Origin: an uncultured Sphingomonadaceae bacterium
Lineage (GTDB): Bacteria > Pseudomonadota > Alphaproteobacteria > Sphingomonadales > Sphingomonadaceae
Length of the DNA: 64,000 bases
Assembly (NCBI GenBank): GCA_947504025.1
Contig: CANNFX010000001.1
Coordinates: 719,501-783,500, forward strand
Reading direction: 5' to 3'
Below the pieces are notes generated by a model that made no database searches, was not told the DNA's origin, and worked only from the letters and a program-made list of their open reading frames with translations. Positions within the stretch are counted from its first letter, which is position 1. Each line of letters opens with the position of its first letter. This document shows, one piece after another, positions 63,901 through 64,000 of the stretch. A program made the position numbers and the translations under genes.

Positions 63901-64000
63901 AGATCACCGGCATGTACGACATCGTTACCTGCGCCGGCATCTATGGTCGCAGCGACATCGACAGTCATCGCATGGCCATCACCAGCCAAACCATTGATAA
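54948..64000 (-). CDS. Giant RTX/calcium-binding repeat protein (5' end outside window)
   Basis: At least 3013 residues; the frame is open to the window edge, so the true N-terminus is not seen (residues are counted from 63989). Blocks of RTX nonapeptides (GGEGNDTIYGG type) bind calcium at about 1-140, 300-430, 600-770 and 960-1220. Three related 230-residue modules follow (1317-1550, 1626-1856 and 1856-2083), then cadherin-like segments (2080-2420) with PVLPTQGYEFTIDENS. Two repeats of calcium-binding LDLDGDGVE...FDMDGDG...NDNGIVDDGSE type are next, and then a C-terminal tail that may serve as the type I secretion signal. An acyltransferase and a lipoprotein gene follow. No secretion genes are in view. 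Adhesin or toxin is undecided. Confidence 0.9.
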   Translation of the reverse strand, partial: INGLAGDGHAMTVDVAATIDAGAGNDVVHAGDLGNNVFGGEGNDTIYGGRLDDWLLGGEGNDLLDAGSAAAGSLGGDGNYLNGGDGDDTLQGREGSDWLEGGEGVDTLSGSGGGDVLSGGGGEGDQLHGGAGDDSYLLRLGDGADVVDDIDPGALFEAPEHAASIAAISGAWLLSAATDQYAIAAGLGATSYIQARFAGMADGSIKADWTGQFTPGVSTKGLGGGEDSLVLGQGIEIGDVRLLRSGTSGAQGNDLIVQIMTVDANGDAVVSGDQMTLTNWFSNPFQRIEWLKFTDGNEIRISDITSFVVGTNGNDTLVGTLGNDFLYGGGGNDRLFLLAGDDIGSGGSGMDYVAGDSGNDLIVGGSDRDALTGGAGKDVITGDGGDDDIYGGDGNDIIAGGLGNDHLVGGGGDDVFRYSRGDGADTIFDEFAGTWETVWERTSTSNGSFANGYTLQANGEIVDTNGAVVRANVGTVEDPQFQWVGRWDFSSADEILRRYVEPTSGPEVADSDGTQSWRWDNAAGSYTSGASLGDLIEFSAGINIQDVVLRQTGNDLTMHISGDGGESGIVPQGGDSITLKDWSVAAGNIERLAFYATGELDLTQTDLIAGTDGADTLVGGSGADWATGGTGEDDIRGNGGDDILSGNGGIDTIRGGAGDDVLFGGSGNDVLIGGSNSYASGAQGDVLIGGAGSDWASYEDQTAAVIVSLGEPQINTGVATNDNFYSIENLRGGAGADRLIGDEYDNILEGGKGDDTLEGGEGDDTYVWNAVSASSNDGAITIREGGAGLTEVFDQNGVIQDGYTSTVNNVGDPFAPSSAYEYLIQVVEDQTNTTVYFELTDPDNKPKDFTSPSTWPASGWLHGFEPTGLGDQVARIDIDSSVDAGEDTLLLGEGITFADLSFIKDNSDLIIRYGDDSASQITIEGHYTVGGKVETLLFHDGLSANLSQLKLGADGNGQDNLIVGDGTANTLNGNGGDDVIFGGGGGDTLHGQGGDDTIEGGQGADILDGGSHSSNGGDNPLWGDTVRYQSSSTGTVRVDFRKQISGEAQIGGDAEGDILSGFENYVGSDNNRDVFRGDDNANRVFGLGGNDTLYGFAGDDVLVGGKGEDNLYGGEGEDNLSGGEDADSLDGGTHDDALDGGEGTDSLYGGSGNDYLFGGAGDDSGTEGATVYGLFGGTGDDIIDGGVGNDDLFGEDGNDTLIGGLGDDNLDGGAGDDVYYFASNDGHDTLTDTSGVNHIVMGFGANDDGSPVFDNAISPASLWLTRHGDDLKVEEIGKPSSLTVTNFFAAAGNTLIETVRTASGTLFLNDPEVLQFITDMTATDLIDDDGWPGDVGNVTTGSAQVSGWGTSFVAEATWDGTTPGPYGSEIVSLRSTQSDPASSGAGGAYTNAFAIDGTKTYEFTYYFRRDDGPGQGVLLGLKNVSSTSAAYVELADSDPAGAGNESTNPYFYAANGVTQENLFSGDGWYKAVGYVFGEGTDTVTAGEYGGIYDTITGEKVAELQNFRWSEGRADDIVFSRMFGWDGTTNPAHAANFYKPQVREVTDLSYLMQAGDRLNVQLDSALTSAPPVMPEDLAAQIDRIWAPNDTPAPRAPIEVQTVEILTLSANAFNLDQWPDLPPTGKSETNLVDENGWPGDVDSLPNGPAQIAGWSAYFAEESVWDGATPGPYGIEVVSVQATQSDTSDDHAGGASTNVFDIDGTKAYEFTYYFRRDDGPGQRVLFGLSNVNASSDGYVELANSDPAATGNESTNPYFYGANAAEQESLFSGDRWYKVVGYVFEEGADAVSTGEFGGIFDTVTGERVAEVQNFRWSEGRSDDTVFSRMFGWQGTGNPGHTTNFYRPEVREILDGSSSPYITRGNDELNLFTDSLFINGAEVEGFRNQGQYALDGEARWSRVEGPDGSALTVVEAGQFDDIAAGGGNVTNELTVDTTKIYRYVQYFRKTDLDMHSTYAGVQAWGDTGDGKENLATGNAADGGYFLNSTVQNQMDHLVEDEWYMVVGYVLPEGTPVDATAQYGGVYNAETGNRIDGVQVNTYRWAANSNEVTARGRYFTFHDELNHGWSTQFGAPSFGTIPNDELAAYNSDPFGLTNPQLGEAVTIDASLGVTDFDDDITGWSLNPDGGPSKGELISIDSATGSVVYRPYADAIGEDSFSVVVTDAENNQTVIPVNVNLTLANVNMAPVLPTQGYEFTIDENSVIGAIAGTLTSTDPDGPSSMDYMFRNSLMTMAGGSFVTFSDDDRFRIERDTGKVILNEGTLDYEAGDDFAYDVRVTDLNSGFNSRASYAGLSISVGDVNEAHSVIDAAIDVNHYSRALGPFVPMPDADGIAINLSDTMLVDVENSYVTWSITSVKRNGTTTATHPWSIDADGSLHLDGAIAANESWALTVSADDPDLTGSAVSATLTLNVGADDGFLVNPVFTGSGIPGWKIPNSYLPPVVLDLDGDGVELVSFSASTAKFDMDGDGNRDRTGWVGADDGLLFIDLNDNGIVDDGSEISFQRFVDGAFSDLEGLAFFDTNLDGILSAGDTQFADFGVWRDTNQDGVSDAGEIFTLPELGIVSVSLSGTKTGDSPGSSENVVYATGSYGNADGSLGELADTFLVFDPLSYLDESDIPAPDDGGDTGSGGSGGGEPLVLPVAVQNFDRKSKKYGAYAVNGQLVIGPRNMDSMFDPRAGAITGVTVMHFSNRTRGYLTPIILDLDGDGIEMRKRKKADAWFDMDGDGSRDDVGWTGRGDGFLVIDRNGNGLIDDGSELAFGAENPDATSNIQALASLDSNGDGRLSADDARFNELKVWVDANGNGRTDTGELRTLDQHGIVSIGLSAQFNDDAVKIGTNILLATTIFERSNGTAGTVGDVALAFKPGSSSPRSTLGVDASGSASSNAYLRKFGFEGAPWYSLAIEEQEFMASLGSVSSTNPTSADADLEAMMAGNPFETFAPSDEEANEISQTQIYETVKLNVTDNPDFSDVIANATTSAGLARRLALISQDMNTFGATPAADLLERRPDEHARSLDYFAA

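Noticed and set aside
1..64000. CRISPR arrays
   Set aside because: No evenly spaced direct repeats with unique spacers were seen; the repeats near 54.9-64 kb are coding RTX repeats.

Overview
The window looks like chromosomal DNA of an alphaproteobacterium, most likely of the order Sphingomonadales (Erythrobacter/Sphingomonas-like). Pointers are a DUF5818-type protein, the gene strings hisC-tyrA / plsC-ydcF-ftsX-ftsE and metX-metW, an SDHAF4-type protein, the hflK-hflC-degP cluster, and serine recombinase plus DUF2924 accessory genes. The taxonomic call is inference from protein style and gene order, not from a marker gene.

Layout. (1) 1-12.97 kb is the right part of a mobile island ending at the 3' end of a tRNA-Lys gene. 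It carries an AlpA-like regulator, a primase/helicase, small unknown genes, a structured non-coding element (about 5.40-5.60 kb), an HNH nuclease and a restriction-type cluster. That cluster comprises an AspBHI/Mrr-like endonuclease, Vsr, a C5 cytosine methyltransferase, and a two-gene histidine-kinase-like/receiver-like module of unknown role. (2) 13.1-43.8 kb is core genome: folate (folK), polyamine (aguB-like), methionine sulfoxide repair (msrA, msrB), rsmB, a P450 next to hemH, a molybdopterin oxidoreductase subunit, mrp, hflKC, degP, PBP1a, a glutathione-dependent formaldehyde oxidation operon, yaaA, metX-GNAT-metW, hisC-tyrA, plsC, ydcF and ftsEX. (3) 44.05-53.94 kb is a second island, starting at the 3' end of a tRNA-Leu(GAG) gene. 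It holds a PIN-like protein and its zinc-ribbon partner, divergent from a Hachiman-type hamA-hamB defence pair, and then a large serine recombinase with DUF2924. (4) 54.0 kb to the window end is a giant RTX/calcium-binding secreted protein gene (5' end outside the window) followed on the same strand by an HlyC-type toxin acyltransferase and a small lipoprotein.

The best candidates for something undescribed are the dual-ATPase kinase/receiver pair beside the Dcm-Vsr-AspBHI-like genes, the PIN/zinc-ribbon pair sharing a promoter region with Hachiman, the structured element at 5403-5604, and the RTX-acyltransferase-lipoprotein unit, whose gene order is unlike hlyCABD. Hachiman, Vsr/Dcm and HlyC are known families; their grouping and accessory genes are what deserve attention.
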